Assembly (NCBI GenBank): GCA_007570785.1
Contig: ML662442.1
Coordinates: 62,521,392 to 62,585,391 of the forward strand
Source of the DNA: Antilocapra americana
Taxonomy: Eukaryota; Chordata; Mammalia; Artiodactyla; Antilocapridae
Direction of reading: 5' to 3'
DNA: 64,000 nt
The notes beneath the pieces are model-generated. The model had not been told where the DNA came from. It searched no databases and saw nothing but the letters and a program-made list of their open reading frames with translations. Both the position numbers and the translations under genes were made by a program. Positions 24,756-36,638 of the stretch are shown here, piece after piece. How positions within the stretch are numbered: the first letter of the stretch is position 1; every line of letters begins with the position of its first letter.

Positions 24756-25492
24756 GCTTGAGTTTTAAATTTTCAAAACTGCGAGAGGGTTAAGGTTCTT
24801 TTCCCTTGTAGAGAAAAAAGAAAACAGCAGAAAGTTCGCCATCTTGTGGCCAGAAAAATGCATGCACTGGAAAACTGGCCTGGAATTTAGGGGTCCAGGT
24901 TGATTCTCAAAGAACTTCAAATGACAAAAAATATTGGAGCTTGAAGGTTCTTGCAGATTATCTAGTCTGTTTTTTAAAGAAGAAATCCCTAAGGCCATAA
25001 TACCGAAATGACTTAGGAATGGCCGTATAATTCACCAAATTCAAGGACCTCAGGAGGACCTAGTTTATGGATTCCCACGGTTGCAATACCATTTCCACCT
25101 AACCTGCTGCTGGCTTATTAGAATTTCCACAGGGAAATCAAATGGAATTCTCAGCACATAATGCTGAGCAATGGCCTCAGGTTACAAATAGCCTACTAAA
25201 CACTTTTTTCAGGATTTCCTCCTGGTGATGTGGGATGTACAAATATAGAATTTCTTGCCAAATGTAGTTAGATATTAGATTAATGAGTCCATTTATCTCA
25301 TATCAGTTTAATATTTAGCAATTTTATGTTTGTTCTGTGAATACACTAAATAAGAACTTTTAAACGGACCGTGCGAAAGTAATCTCAGTTCAACAGGCAC
25401 ACAAATGTTCCCCACATACAAAGCCCAAGCTAAGTGTTGGCAGGTGACAGATAAAAACAAGGCCCAGTCAGTCCTCAAGGAGACTGCAGTCT

Positions 25493-25495
<3 letters not shown>

Positions 25496-25536
<41 letters not shown>
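25496..25536. repeat. (TG)n microsatellite
   Basis: About 20 uninterrupted TG units. Confidence 0.97.
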
Positions 25537-25537
<1 letters not shown>

Positions 25538-25889
25538 ATAACCATTTAAGTGTATGGAGACAAGTGCGAGTAAATATATAATACAGCATGAAGTAAAAGA
25601 ATGTAACTGAGAAGTACATATAAATGGATTAATTTAATCTTGTTAAGGGTTATTAGGGAAAAATCCCATGAAACAGTGGCATTTCATTCACTGGTTCGTT
25701 TAATTAATCCTTCCTAAGAACTGAACATGTTCTAGATACTATAACAGAATGACAGACACTGGGAAAAGAGGTACAAGCCAAACTGACACTGTTGTTGCTG
25801 TCATTGAGCTGTTCAGCCAAATGATCTGAGCCTTTATTATTGTTTTTACTTTGTTATTTCTTAACCTACATCCCTTCATCTTCCCAGAA

Positions 25890-26335
25890 GGCTCTCCCAT
25901 ACTAAATTTCTTAAAATGGACTTAGTATTTTTGAGTAGTGTAAAGCATAATTGACTTGAAAATACTGAGATTTCCCATATGCTCCCCTGCCCAAGACAGG
26001 AATAGCCTCCCCCATTATCTACTCCACCCCCCACACACAGAGTGATACGTTTGTTACAACAGACAAATCTACACTGACAAATCATTATCACTCAAAATCA
26101 TAGCTTACTTTAGGATTCACTCTTGGTGTTGTACAATCTATAGATTTTGACAAATATTTAATGACATGTCTCCACCTTTATAGTATCACTTAGAGTACTT
26201 TTACAGTTCTAAAAGTCCTCCCAGCTCTGCCTTTTCACCTCTCCCTCCTCCTTAACCCCCGGCAACCACTGATCTTTTTACTGTCTCTGTATAACATATT
26301 TCATATAGTTAGAATTACACAGTATATAACCTTTC
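25890..26335 (-). mobile_element. Old L1 3' part, antisense, left piece
   Basis: It runs through ccccggcaaccactgatctttttact and catatagttagaattacacag. The text continues at 29605 after the BovB, so the two are one element. Its last bases, aacctttc, are the target duplicated by the BovB. Confidence 0.8.
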
Positions 26336-27753
26336 TGTGAAGAGATATCCTACGTCCAAAGTAACAGAAACCCAAGTAAGATGGTAGGCACTGAGAGGCC
26401 ATCAGAGTGCAGAGAGACTAAAATCACAATCACAGACAACTAGCCAATCTGATCACACGGACCACAGCCTTGTCTAACTCAATGAAACTAAGCCATGCCA
26501 TGTGGGGCCTCCCAAGGTGGACGGGTCATGGTGGAGAGATCTGACAGAAAGTGGTTCATTGGAGAAGGGAATGGCAAACCACTTCAGTATTCTTGCCTTG
26601 AGAGCCCCATGAACAGTATTAAAAGGCAAAAAGATAGGACACAGAAAGATGAACTCCCCAGTTCGGTAAGTGCCCAATATGCTACTGGAGATCAGTGGAG
26701 AAATAACTCCAGAAAGGATGAAGGGATGGAGCCAAAGCAAAAACAACATCCGGGTGTGGATGGGACTGGTGATAGAAGCAAGGTCCAATGCTGTAAAGAG
26801 CAATACTGCATAGGAACCTGGAATGTTAGGTCCATGAATCAAGGCAAATTGGAAGTGGTCAAACAGGAGATGGCAAGAGTGAACATCGACATTCTAGAAA
26901 ATAGCGAACTAAGATGGAATGGAATGGGTGAAGTTTCAACTACTATGGGCAGGAATCCCTCAGAAGAAATGGAGTAGCCATCATGGTCAACAAAAGAGTC
27001 TGAAATGCAGTACTTGGATGAAGTCTCAAAAATGACAGAATGATCTCTGTTCGTTTCCAAGACAAACCATTCAATATCACAGTAATCCAAGTCTGTGCCC
27101 TGACCAGTAACACTGAAGAAGCTGAAGTTGGACAGTTCTATGAAGACCTTCATTACCTTCTAGAACTAACCCCCCCAAAAGATGTCCTTTTCATTATAGG
27201 GGACTGGAATGCAAAAGTAGGAAGTCAAGAAACACCTGGAGTAACAGGCAAATTTGGCCTTGGAGTACAGGATGAAGCAGGGTGAAGGCTGATAGAGTTT
27301 TGTGAAGAGAATGCACTGGTCATAGAAAACGCCTGCTTCCAGCAACACAAGAGAAGACTCTACACACGGACATCACCAGATGGTCAACACTGAAATCAGA
27401 TTGATTATATTCTTTGCAGCCAAAGATGGAGAAGCTCTATAGATTGAGCAAAAACAAGCCCGGGAGCTGACTGTGGCTCAGATCATGAACTCCTTATTGC
27501 CAAATTCATACTGAAATTGAAGAAAGTGGGGGAAACCACTAGACCATTCAGGTATGACCTAAATCAAATCCCTTATAACTATACAGTGGAAGTGAGAAAT
27601 AGATTTAAAGGACTAGATCTGATAGACAGAGTGCCTGATAAACTATGGATGGAGGATCCTGACATTGTACAGGAGACAGGGATCAAGACCATCCCCAAGA
27701 AAAAGAAATTCAGAAAAGCAAAATGACTGGCTGAAGAGGCCTTACAAATAGCT

Positions 27754-28278
27754 GTGAAAAGAAGAGAAGTGAAAAGCAAAGGAGAAAAGGAAAGATATAC
27801 CCATTTGAATGCAGAGTTCCAAACAATAGCAAGGAGAGATAAGAAAGCCTTCCTCAGGGATCAATACAAAGAAATAGAGGAAAACAATAGAATGGGAAAG
27901 ATTAGAGATCTCTTCAAGAAAATTAGAGATACCAAGGGAACATTTCATGCAAAGATGGACTTAATAAGGGACAGAAATGGTATGGACCTTCTTCCAGCAG
28001 AAGATATTAAGAAGAGGTGGCAAGAATACACAGAAAAACTGTACAAAAAAGATCTTCACAACCCAGATAATCATGATGGTGTGATCACTCACCTAGAGCC
28101 AGACATCCTGGAATGTGAAGTCAAGTGGGCCTTAGGAAGCATCACTAGGAACAAAGCTAGTGGAGGTGATGGAATTCCACTTGAGCTATTTAAAATTCTA
28201 AAAGATGATGCTGTGAAAGTGCTGCACTCAATATGCCAGCAAATTTGGAGAACTCAGCAGTGGCCACAGCACTGGTAA
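27754..28278 (+). pseudogene. BovB reverse transcriptase, amino-side fragment (decayed)
   Basis: This is the longest clean piece of the decayed BovB reading frame: a basic, helical stretch that includes RRDKKAFLRDQYKEI, then LGSITRNKASGGDGIPLELF, the usual entry to the reverse-transcriptase fold. It ends in a stop after QQWPQHW. The catalytic residues are not in this piece but in the following ones. No host role is indicated. Confidence 0.85.
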
Positions 28279-28302
28279 AGGTCAATTTTCATTCCAATCC
28301 CA

Positions 28303-28731
28303 ATGAAACTCGATGCCAAAGAATGTTCAAACTACCACACAATTGCACGCATCTCACACGTTAGTAAAGTAATGCTCAAAGATCTCCAAGCCAGGCTTCA
28401 GCGATATGTGAACTGTGAATTTCCAGATGTTCAAGCTGGTTTTAGAAAAGGCAGGGGAACCAGAGATCAAATTGCCAACGTCTGCTGGATTATTGAAAAA
28501 GCAAGAGAGTTCCAGAAAAACATCTATTTCTGCTTTATTGACTATGCCAAAGCCTTTGACTGTGTGGATCACAATAAACTGTGGAAAATTCTTCAAGAGA
28601 TGGAAATACCAGACCACTTGACCTGCCTCTTGAGAAATCTGTGTGCAGGTCATGAAGCAACAGTTAGAACTGGACATGGAACAACAGACTGGCTCCAAAT
28701 AGGAAAAGGAGTATGTCAAGGCTGTATATGA
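28303..28731 (+). pseudogene. BovB reverse transcriptase, central fragment (decayed)
   Basis: The fragment carries the first catalytic aspartate region (FIDYAKAFDCVD) and ends at a stop in the segment GVCQGCI, just before the YADD box. The YADD box follows about 100 bases later in an interrupted frame (28835-28870). The stop separates the catalytic motifs, so no active enzyme can be read. Confidence 0.85.
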
Positions 28732-29596
28732 TCACCCTGCTTATTTAACTTATATGCAGAGTACATCCTGAGGAACGCTGAGCTGGGGGAACCACAAGCT
28801 GGAATCAAGATTGCCAGGAGAAATATCAGTAACCTCAGATATGCAGATGACACCACCCTTATGGCAGAAAGTGAAGAACTAAAGAGCCTCTTGATGAAAG
28901 TGAAAGAGGAGAGTGAAAAAGCTGGCTTAAAGCTCTATGTTCAGAAAACAAAGATCATGGCATCCTGTCCCCTCACTTCATGGCAGATAGATGGGGAAAC
29001 AGTGGAAACAGTGTCAGACTTTATTTTTTTAGGCTCCAAAATCACTGCAGATGGTGATTGCAGCTGTGAAATTAAAAGACACTCCTTGGAATGAACGTTA
29101 GGACCAACCAAGACAGCATATTAAAAAGCAGAGACATTACTTTGCTAACAAAGTTCCATGTAGTCAGGGCTATCATTTTTCCTGTGGTTGTGTATGGATG
29201 TGAGAGTTGGACTATAAAGAAAGCTGAGCACTGAAGAATTGATGCTTTTGAAGACTCTTGAGAGTCCCTTGGACTGCAAGGAGATCCAATTGGTCCATCC
29301 TAAAGGAGATCAGTCCTAAGTGTTCCTTGGAAGGACTGATGTTGAAACTGAAACTCCAATACTTTGGCCACCTGATGCAAAAAGCTGACTCATTGGAAAA
29401 GACCCTGATGCTGGGTAAGATTGAGGGCAGGAGGAGAAGTGGACACCAGAGGATGAGATGGTTGCATGGCATTACTGACTCAATGGACAATGGTTTGGGT
29501 GGACTCTGGGATTTGGTGATGGACAGGGAGGCCTGGTGTGCTGTGGTTCATGGGATCACAAAGAGTCGGGCACCAGTGAGGGACTGAATTGAACTG

Positions 29597-30345
29597 AACC
29601 TTTCCAGATTGGCTTCTTTCACTTAGTAATATAGATTGAAGTTTCATTCATGTCTTTTGGTGTCTTGATAGCTCATTTCTTTTTAGTGGTGAGTAGTGTT
29701 CCATTTTCTGAATGTACCAAGTTTATTTATCCATTCACCTACTGAAGGACACCTTGGTTGCTTGTAAACTTTGGCAATATTTGAGTAAATCTGCTATTAG
29801 CATCCAAATATATGTTTTCAATTTATTTGTGTAAAAGCCAAGGAATGCAGTTGCTCTATCATATGCTAAGAGTATGTTTAGTTTTGCAAGAAATCACCAA
29901 ACTCTCTTCCAGAGTGGCTTTACCATTTTGCATTTCCCAGCAGCAATGAGTAAGAGTTCCTATTACTCCACATCCTCACCAGCATTTGGGATTGTCGATG
30001 TTCTGAATTTTGGCCATTCTAATAAGGTATATGCTAGGAAAGTCTGAGGGCAGGAGAGAAGGGGTTGACAAAGGATAGATGGTTGGATAGCATCACCAAC
30101 ACAATGGACATGAGTTAGAGCATATTCCGGAAAACAGTGAAAGATAGGGAAGCCTGGCGAGCCACAGTCCGCCAGAGTCAGACACTGCTTCCCAACTAAA
30201 CAACAACAACAGTAGGTGTATAGTAGTATCTCAGTCTTACATTAATTTACAATTCCCTAAGGACAGATGATGTTGAGCACTTTTATATGCTTACTTGCCA
30301 TCTGTATAGCTTCTTTGGTATGATGTCTATTCAGGTCTTGCTGTG
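29597..30345 (-). mobile_element. Old L1 3' part, antisense, right piece
   Basis: It continues the element at 25890-26335: cagattggcttctttcactta, gtttatttatccattcacctac, ccagcatttggga. A BovB tail fragment interrupts it at about 30033-30212, after which the L1 wording resumes (aatttacaattccctaaggaca). Confidence 0.83.
30033..30212 (+). mobile_element. BovB 3' tail fragment, sense, nested in L1
   Basis: It runs ctgagggcaggagagaagggg, then gatggttggatagcatcacc, then ccagagtcagacactgc, and ends caactaaacaacaacaac. The flanks aggtatat and aggtgtat may be a diverged target duplication. Confidence 0.8.
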
Positions 30346-30460
30346 GATTGAATGCATGTATCCTCTCCAAAATTACTATGTTGAAATACTAACCTTCCCC
30401 CCTCCCTGACAAGTGATATTAGGAAGTGAGGCTTTTGAAAGGTTAATATCTTAGTATGAT
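30345..30460. mobile_element. Old repeat, family not assigned
   Basis: tggattgaatgcatgtatcc... atgttgaaatactaacc... ttaggaagtgaggcttttg is a familiar mammalian repeat pattern that I cannot name with confidence. Confidence 0.4.
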
Positions 30461-30960
30461 GTATCTTTCACAACCAACAAACTAATATTGATTGATTATT
30501 ATTATTAACTAAAGACTCTATTCAGATTCCTTCACTTTTATGTCTTTGTATATTTCAGGATCCTATCCAGGATACTACATTACATTTAATCATCATGTCA
30601 TCTTAGACTGTGTCCTCTAGACTGTGACAGTTTCTTAGATGTTTCTGATTTGTTGATAATTTTGACAGTTTTGACAAGTTCATGTATTTTGTATGATGTC
30701 CCTCCATTGGGGCTTGCCTTACGTTTTTCTCATGATTAGAGTAGAGATATGGATCTGTGTGGAAAAGACCACAGAGATAATGTATCATTTTATCATGTCA
30801 TATTAAGAGCCCATGTAATCAGTATGTCTTATTACTATTGGTGTTTATCTTGATCACCTGGCTGAGGTCATGTTTGCCAGATTTCTCCACTGGAACGTAC
30901 TCTTTTTTCCCCATTTCCACACTTCAATACAATTTTAATCCACCTATTCTTCAAATTTTG
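30460..30960 (-). mobile_element. Old L1-like 3' region, antisense (tentative)
   Basis: The wording gtgtttatcttgatcacctggctgaggtc, then tttgccagatttctccactgg, is known from antisense copies of old L1 subfamilies. Borders are uncertain. Confidence 0.5.
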
Positions 30961-31720
30961 TGCCATGTTCGTGGATGGGAAGAATCAATATAGTGAAAAT
31001 GAGTATACTACCCAAAGCAATCTATAGATTCAATGCAATTCCTATCAAGCTACCAGAGGTCTTTTTCAGAGAATTAGAACAAATAATTTCACAATTTGTA
31101 TGGAAATACAAAAAACCTCGTATAGCCAAAGCAATCTTGAGAAAAAAGAATGGAACTGGAGGAATCAACCTACCTGACTTTAGGCTATACTGCAAATCCA
31201 CAGTCATTAAGACGATATGGTACTGGCACAAAGACAGAAATATAGATCAATGGAACAGAATAGATAGCCCAGAGATAAATCCACGCATCTATGGACACCT
31301 TATCTTTGACAAAGGAGGCAAGAATATACAATGGAGAAAAGACAACCTCTTTAACAAGTGGTGCTGGGAAAACTGGACAGCCACTTGTAAAAGAATGAAA
31401 CTAGAACACTTTCTAACACCATACACAAAGATAAACTCAAAATGGATCAAAGATCTAAGCATAAGACCAGAAACTATAAAACTCCTAGAGGATAACATAG
31501 GCAAAACACTCTCCTACATAAACCAAAGCGGGATCCTCCATGACCCACCTCCCAGAATATTGGAAATAAAAACATGAATAAACAAATGGGACCTAATTAA
31601 AATTAAAAGCTTCTGCACAACAAAGGAAACTATAAGCAAGGTGAAAAGACAGCCTTCAGAATGGGAGAAAATAATAGCCAATGAAGCAACGGACAAACAA
31701 TTAATCTCAAAAATATACAA
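30961..31720 (+). mobile_element. Younger L1, ORF2 carboxy-terminal part, cut by the assembly gap
   Basis: An open frame of 205 codons (30960-31577) reads as L1 ORF2 carboxy-terminal domain: [48 protein letters not shown]. Its sequence is much cleaner than the other L1 at 1-1575, which it parallels from the start of that copy. The element begins abruptly (5'-truncated) and stops at the run of N, before its 3' UTR. Confidence 0.92.
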
Positions 31721-31730
31721 NNNNNNNNNN
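31721..31730. other. Assembly gap (10 N)
   Basis: Ten unknown bases follow an L1 that still lacks its 3' UTR. The sequence right of the gap is not L1. Ten is therefore probably a placeholder length. Confidence 0.97.
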
Positions 31731-32034
31731 TACCTAACAAAATAATTACCCACCGCCATCATGAATAGTGTAATGATGGCTGTTTTTGAAAACCTAAGAA
31801 AGGAGAGTATGGGTCAAAATCATCAAGGATGTCTTCACAGGGAAGATGAGGTTGGAACAGAATCATCTTGGGGTCTGGATTTATTTTGAGAGGGGAATTG
31901 GGTGGCAGTTGTATAAACAAAGCTTTTTCGGAGAATGTTCCTAGAAAAGTGGGCAATAAGAATGGCAATAAGATTGGCAGGATTAGTTAGGAAATTGTTG
32001 CTTAGTCATATATTTGACAGCAGTCACTTATATT

Positions 32035-32400
32035 TGCTATCAATGAGGCATCATACTAGAAGCTGGATATCGAACAATGAACAAACAGACCAAGTTTTTG
32101 TCCTCTTAGAGCTTACCCTTTGGAGAGGAAGTCAATGCACAGAGATGTCAATGCATCCACAGTAATTCTAAAATGCACAGTGCTATGAAGGCAATATTCT
32201 TCTATAGGAAGTTGAGGAAGCTAACCTAGGTGCCCTGGAGATGACCACACCAAGAGATACTTGTTAAACTGAAAGCTGATGGATGACAAGGATCCAGCCA
32301 CTAAAAGTGTTGAGCAGAAGCTCATTCCAAGTAAAGACAATAGAATACAGGAAGACCAGAGGAAGGCAAGAGTATGGCATATTACACATAAAAGGAAGCC
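32035..32400. mobile_element. L2-like remnant
   Basis: catcatactagaagctggatatcgaacaatg, then cttagagcttaccctttgg, then gaggaagctaacctagg resemble an L2 3' region in order. It is diverged. Confidence 0.58.
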
Positions 32401-32787
32401 AGTGAAGCTGATTGCATGTGGTCTTAGTGATGACATTTTTGACTTACTTCTTATCATGGGTTATGTAGAATTCTTGACATCTAAATATTGAAGTGTTCAT
32501 GTAATTGGTAATTAATTTGTCAATGATGATTCTTACATATTTTTATAAATTAATTTGATAAGAAGTCAGGCAATGAATGCTGACTTGATCATCCAGAATT
32601 TTAAAAAGGAGTGTTATCAGTATACATTTATTTTTAAAAAATTAGATGCTTTGGAAAACTTGATGGTATCAATATTTATGGGAAATTATTACCTTTGGGT
32701 AATATAAATACGATATTGATGAAGCAAAAAATAAGTTTTAGTTCAAATTATAATGTACACTTTCTGTGTAATAATAGATACTAGTGC

Positions 32788-33049
32788 TGCGGCTGTTAAG
32801 TCGCTTCAGTCATGTCCAACTCTGTGAGACCCCATAGACGGCAGCCCACCAGGCTCCCCTGTCCCTGGCATTCTCCAGGCAAGAACATTGGAGTGGGTTG
32901 CCATTTCCTTCTCCAATGCATGAAGATGAAAAGTGAAAGGGAAGTCGCTCAGTCATGTCCGCCTTCTAGTGACTTCCATGGACTGCAGCCTACCAGGCTC
33001 CTCCATCCAGTGGGATTTTCCAGGCAAGAGTAATGGAGTGGGTTCCCAT
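32788..33049 (-). mobile_element. Bov-A2 dimer SINE, antisense, with perfect 11-base target duplication
   Basis: Two reversed Bov-A bodies (about 32790-32925 and 32940-33049) are joined by a gaaaagtgaaagggaagtcg linker. gatactagtgc is at both 32777-32787 and 33050-33060. Confidence 0.94.
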
Positions 33050-34740
33050 GATACTAGTGCCAGTGATATATTAATTCTTAAGATATTGAAAGATGATCAT
33101 AATGTAGATCAAATCTGTTATTATAATAGTATTCTTTGATATGTGAAAATAGTAGTGATATTACAGAATACAGTAAAATCCAGACTAGGCAAACATCTAA
33201 AGCAGTTTAGATGGCTAACATCTTAAGCAGCTGACCTTAGGAATACAAAAGCAACATTTTAAAAATTGTGTGAGTGTACATTTGTGTGGTGTGTATGTAT
33301 AAAGAGTTTCTTGACACAACCTCAAATCTAAAAGTTAAAGTAATGTCAATATTAATGTTTTGGAAGAATTAACTCAGAGCATTCTAATATATTAACACCC
33401 TCCAAATCATTTTGTATATATACTAAAGCTATTAATATAAAGAGGAATTTTTAAAACTTTCACTGGATTCTAATACTTGAAGGTTAAGAAATCAGATGAT
33501 AATAGTTGGACTTTATAGTCTACCTTTTATTTAAAATGTTGAAAACTTTCCTGAATTAAACCTCTTACTGCCCCTGGGAAATCATAAAATGCACTCTAAT
33601 TCCTGCAGCACCTCCTGCCATGTTCTATGCTGGCCAGACATTTAGGTCTATTTTAAGTCTTATTTAAAATCCATTTATGTATAAAACAATTTAGATTCTC
33701 TGGGCATGTCTAAAATGCAAGCACTCTAGTACAAGATTGTGGAATATTAATACCCTGCCAACTTGGGTGTTATTCAAATTATATTGAATCAGTTTGTGAT
33801 TCTTTGATTCATTATCTATAGTTGGATTATCCCTATTTTTTTAAAAAATAGGAAGTCACATTTATTAGCGTGTGCATCCACAAAGAAAAATTAAGTGTAA
33901 GCCTATGACAAGGTGCTCTAAATCTTATAGTACTTGAAACTTTTAATGTTATACTTGCCATTTTTATTTGACTCTGTATGGTTTATCTTAACCACAAACA
34001 CATTAAATGGATTCCATTGTGTCAAATGGTATTTTCAGTGTGGATAAGGGTGGAACTCTATGAGGACATTTTTTGGGAGGTGGGGCTGTTGTAGGGTTCT
34101 GTTTTATTTTGTTGACAGTAATATATGGTCCTGTGATTACCAGAATCTTTCTTGGTGATGTCATATGGGAAAGTTAGCATTTATTCTTCTTTAACATTTT
34201 ACTATATCTTTAGAGTGTTATAAAACAAGCATTTACTACTTAGTAGTTAAGCATTCCCTCTCTTTGTTTGTTTAATTAATGTATTGATTGGAACCGAATC
34301 TGTAGGATCAAGCTTATTGAGACAGATTATCTGTGCCTCTTTCAAGAGATCGTTGCTACACTCCACACTTTTCAGTAAATAAAATATGGACAAAATGGCA
34401 ATATGTGGAGACTGAAGCATCCATTAAAGACTTCTGGCAGTAGTACCTTAAAGATATTTCAAAAATAATTCCACTTTATTACTTCTTCTGTGCCATTGCG
34501 TATAATGAGGGTTTTAAAAAGACCAAATACAGCTCTCTGATTTCCATTTAATGGAAGAAGTAATAAAGTTTAATTGTGTACTTGAGCACGGGGCATCATT
34601 TCCAGTACATCTGATCAATAATTCATCGATTGCCTTTGGCTCAGAGTAATATTTGAAAGAAAATGCAGCCAGTGGGAGCTTATCTAGCTGTAGCTTCATC
34701 ATCTCTATTAATTATGCCTTTCCTGAATTTGGATCATTAG

Positions 34741-34852
34741 GCTACCAAAGTGACAGCAGATGGCGAGCAAACTGGACAGGATGCTGAGAGAACCAACACG
34801 AGAGCAAACTCCTTAGCAGAATTCATTAAGGACCTGGCCCAGGATGCAGAAG
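34741..34852 (+). CDS. LAMA2: LAMA2 exon 35: domain II helix
   Basis: This 112-base exon is phase 0 at its start (GCT ACC AAA) and phase 1 at its end, with donor G/GTATTA. It encodes ATKVTADGEQTGQDAERTN, then a segment ending EFIKDLAQDAE. The composition is polar and helical with few aromatics, as expected for the long arm. The acceptor is weak to the eye: only ...ggatcattag directly upstream, although a pyrimidine-rich stretch (tgcctttcctgaattt) lies 10-25 bases away. The donor departs from consensus at +4 to +6 (GTATTA). Both borders are fixed by frame continuity with the neighbouring exons. Confidence 0.94.
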
Positions 34853-35492
34853 GTATTAGAAAGTCATAATTTAATCATTATTTCTCCCAATAGAAAATAG
34901 AAAAAGAAGGATCAATGAAGACTGGAATTTCTCTAGTAAGAACTGGCCTTTCTAAATTTGAGGGTTGGGTTTTTAAAAAGTATTTTAATCAAGATATTCT
35001 AAGGCACCATCAGTTGAGAATCTATGGCTTTCAGTGTTCAATTTATAACAACAGTCAGCGAATTAGGAATTAAGAGTGTAAACCAGCAATACATTGAATG
35101 CATTCCTTTGGGAACCCTCTGATTCTTGAGGAATACTGTGATCAAATATGATTAACTCAGTTAATGGGCAACTTCTCTGCTATGGTGCAGTTTTTGTATT
35201 CAAAACTATTTAAAAGATTCTTGATTTTTTAAAAAAAAATAATTTGATCATTCTGCTCAGTACCTTACAGCAGTACTTTAATTTCTCAAAATGACTTTTA
35301 AATACTTGGTTCTGGTTTTTAATAAATATCTGTTGCTTGGGATTTGGATGTGCTGCCTTACCAGAAGCTGTACTACATTTAGTCCACAATTCTCTAGGAG
35401 TTAGCTGTTGGCATCCACCAATCCGATTTGAGAATCAAAGTGGAAGCCACTTTGGGGCAAAAGCCCAAATTAAGAAACTCAAAAGAAAAGAG

Positions 35493-35495
<3 letters not shown>

Positions 35496-35524
<29 letters not shown>
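35496..35524. repeat. (CA)n microsatellite
   Basis: About 14 CA units. Confidence 0.96.
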
Positions 35525-35528
<4 letters not shown>

Positions 35529-36276
35529 CCTCAAAAAAAACCAAAACAGCAATAGTTCTTAAATATCTATTAATATATCATAAACATCTATGCATGTTGA
35601 GAAAAATAGGGAAAAAATGTTTTTTTCTTTAAAAAATAAAACAATTTAATTCCTCCACAATGTTATACATTTAGATGTTTTGCTTTCTAATATAGCCAAA
35701 TAAATCAGGACATGAGAACCTTCAAGGCTTTCAAGATCCTGACAAGTCATTCTTAGGAATCACAGACTAAGAAGAGGCAGGAACTTGCAATGATTCCCCA
35801 CAGCAAGAAACTGCAGAGTTTTAATCTGAGGCACCATCTCAGGGCAAACGTATCAGAATCTGGAACAGAAATTACTCCTACCAAAACGAGTTAACTCTTT
35901 AACGTGGTTTCTCCTCAGCTAGATGAAGCTGTCGTGGTGTCCTTGATTTCATTTTCCATTAACGTTGTTTTTATTTACAGGAGTTCCCCTCCATCCCCTG
36001 CAAAAAAAAAAAAAATCCCATCGCAGACAGAGCCGGTTCACTTTATCTGAATACCCGAGATGTTGGGTAGTACTCTAGGAGCTTTCCTTTTGCTTCCATC
36101 TTATCTCAGACATTAAGCAGCCTATTCTGGGATCTCAATCGTCATTGTCTGCATCAAACATTGCTACGTAAGAATAAACCCTGATAATGCATGCTTTCTA
36201 TAGACTCCAGTATCCGCACTGCCTCCCTCTCTAGGCTGCGCCCTCCGTCTCCCGGTTTGTGCATACCACAGATACA

Positions 36277-36290
36277 CCAGCAGGGGGCAG
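36277..36290 (+). promoter_or_regulatory. Candidate CTCF-binding site
   Basis: CCAGCAGGGGGCAG matches the CTCF core (CCASYAGRKGGCR) at every position. It lies in a GC-richer patch (about 36220-36315) of the repeat-poor intron 35. CTCF organises chromatin loops, and a site inside a large gene could anchor one. The motif is what I see; occupancy is inference. Confidence 0.5.
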
Positions 36291-36637
36291 AGTGGAGACA
36301 GTATTTAACCCCGGCTTGGCTCACCATCCAGTCTATCAAAGGGTTATGTATCATGAAAGATGTCTCCCACGCCCTGAATTTGTCTATCAGTCAGGTGATC
36401 TTATTATGTCTGTCTAAATGGGACACCTTTCCCTAATTCCTGTAACGTGCCATGTGGATGGCTGTGATCCTGTCCCCAAGGACAATTTGACCGTTACTCT
36501 CTTCTTCCAGCAGGTCCTAATGAAGATGATAACAAAAATGATAATCACAGCTCTTTATAAAACAGAATCTAGCTGTTAAAATTTCATGAAAATTCAAATT
36601 TGTATATGTCAGAGTTAAGCTTAATCATTTCTTATAT

Positions 36638-36638
<1 letters not shown>

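Larger units (their letters stand above)
26336..29596 (+). mobile_element. Almost full-length BovB LINE, sense, with 8-base target duplication
   Basis: This 3,261-base element is flanked by aacctttc at 26328-26335 and 29597-29604 and sits in the 3' part of an old L1. BovB is about 3.2 kb when complete (from memory), so this is close to full length. In order it shows an AP-type endonuclease start (YCIGTWNVRSMN at about 26805-26840), a second endonuclease motif (FIIGDWNAKVGS, about 27190-27225), then a reverse transcriptase with QAGFRKGRGTRDQI (about 28430-28470), FIDYAKAFDCVDHNKLW (about 28530-28580) and RYADDTTLMAE (about 28835-28870). The 3' end has the gaattgaactgaac tail. The open frames (26495-26977, 27040-27285, 27517-27726, 27754-28278, 28303-28731, 28861-29094) are separated by stops and frameshifts, so the copy is dead. 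The family entered ruminants by horizontal transfer (established). Confidence 0.95.
24162..34740 (+). other. LAMA2: LAMA2 intron 34 (10,579 bases)
   Basis: This intron is dominated by retrotransposons from 25,880 to 31,720: an old antisense L1 split by a 3.26 kb BovB and a smaller BovB tail, then a younger sense L1 that ends at an N gap. L2 traces and a Bov-A2 SINE follow. 24162-24690, 24760-25490, 31731-32030, 32400-32780 and 33061-34740 hold no gene or named repeat that I can see. Confidence 0.8.

Noticed and set aside
26495..26977. 160-codon open frame as a host gene
   Set aside because: It is the 5' end of the BovB endonuclease (GTWNVRSMN) inside a flanked retrotransposon, ending in a stop.
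30960..31577. 205-codon open frame as a host gene
   Set aside because: It is the L1 ORF2 carboxy-terminal end; the element is truncated at both sides.
36300..36315. TATA-like box (agtatttaacc) near the CTCF-like motif as an internal promoter
   Set aside because: No downstream open frame or exon supports a transcript start there; in AT-rich intron such boxes arise by chance.
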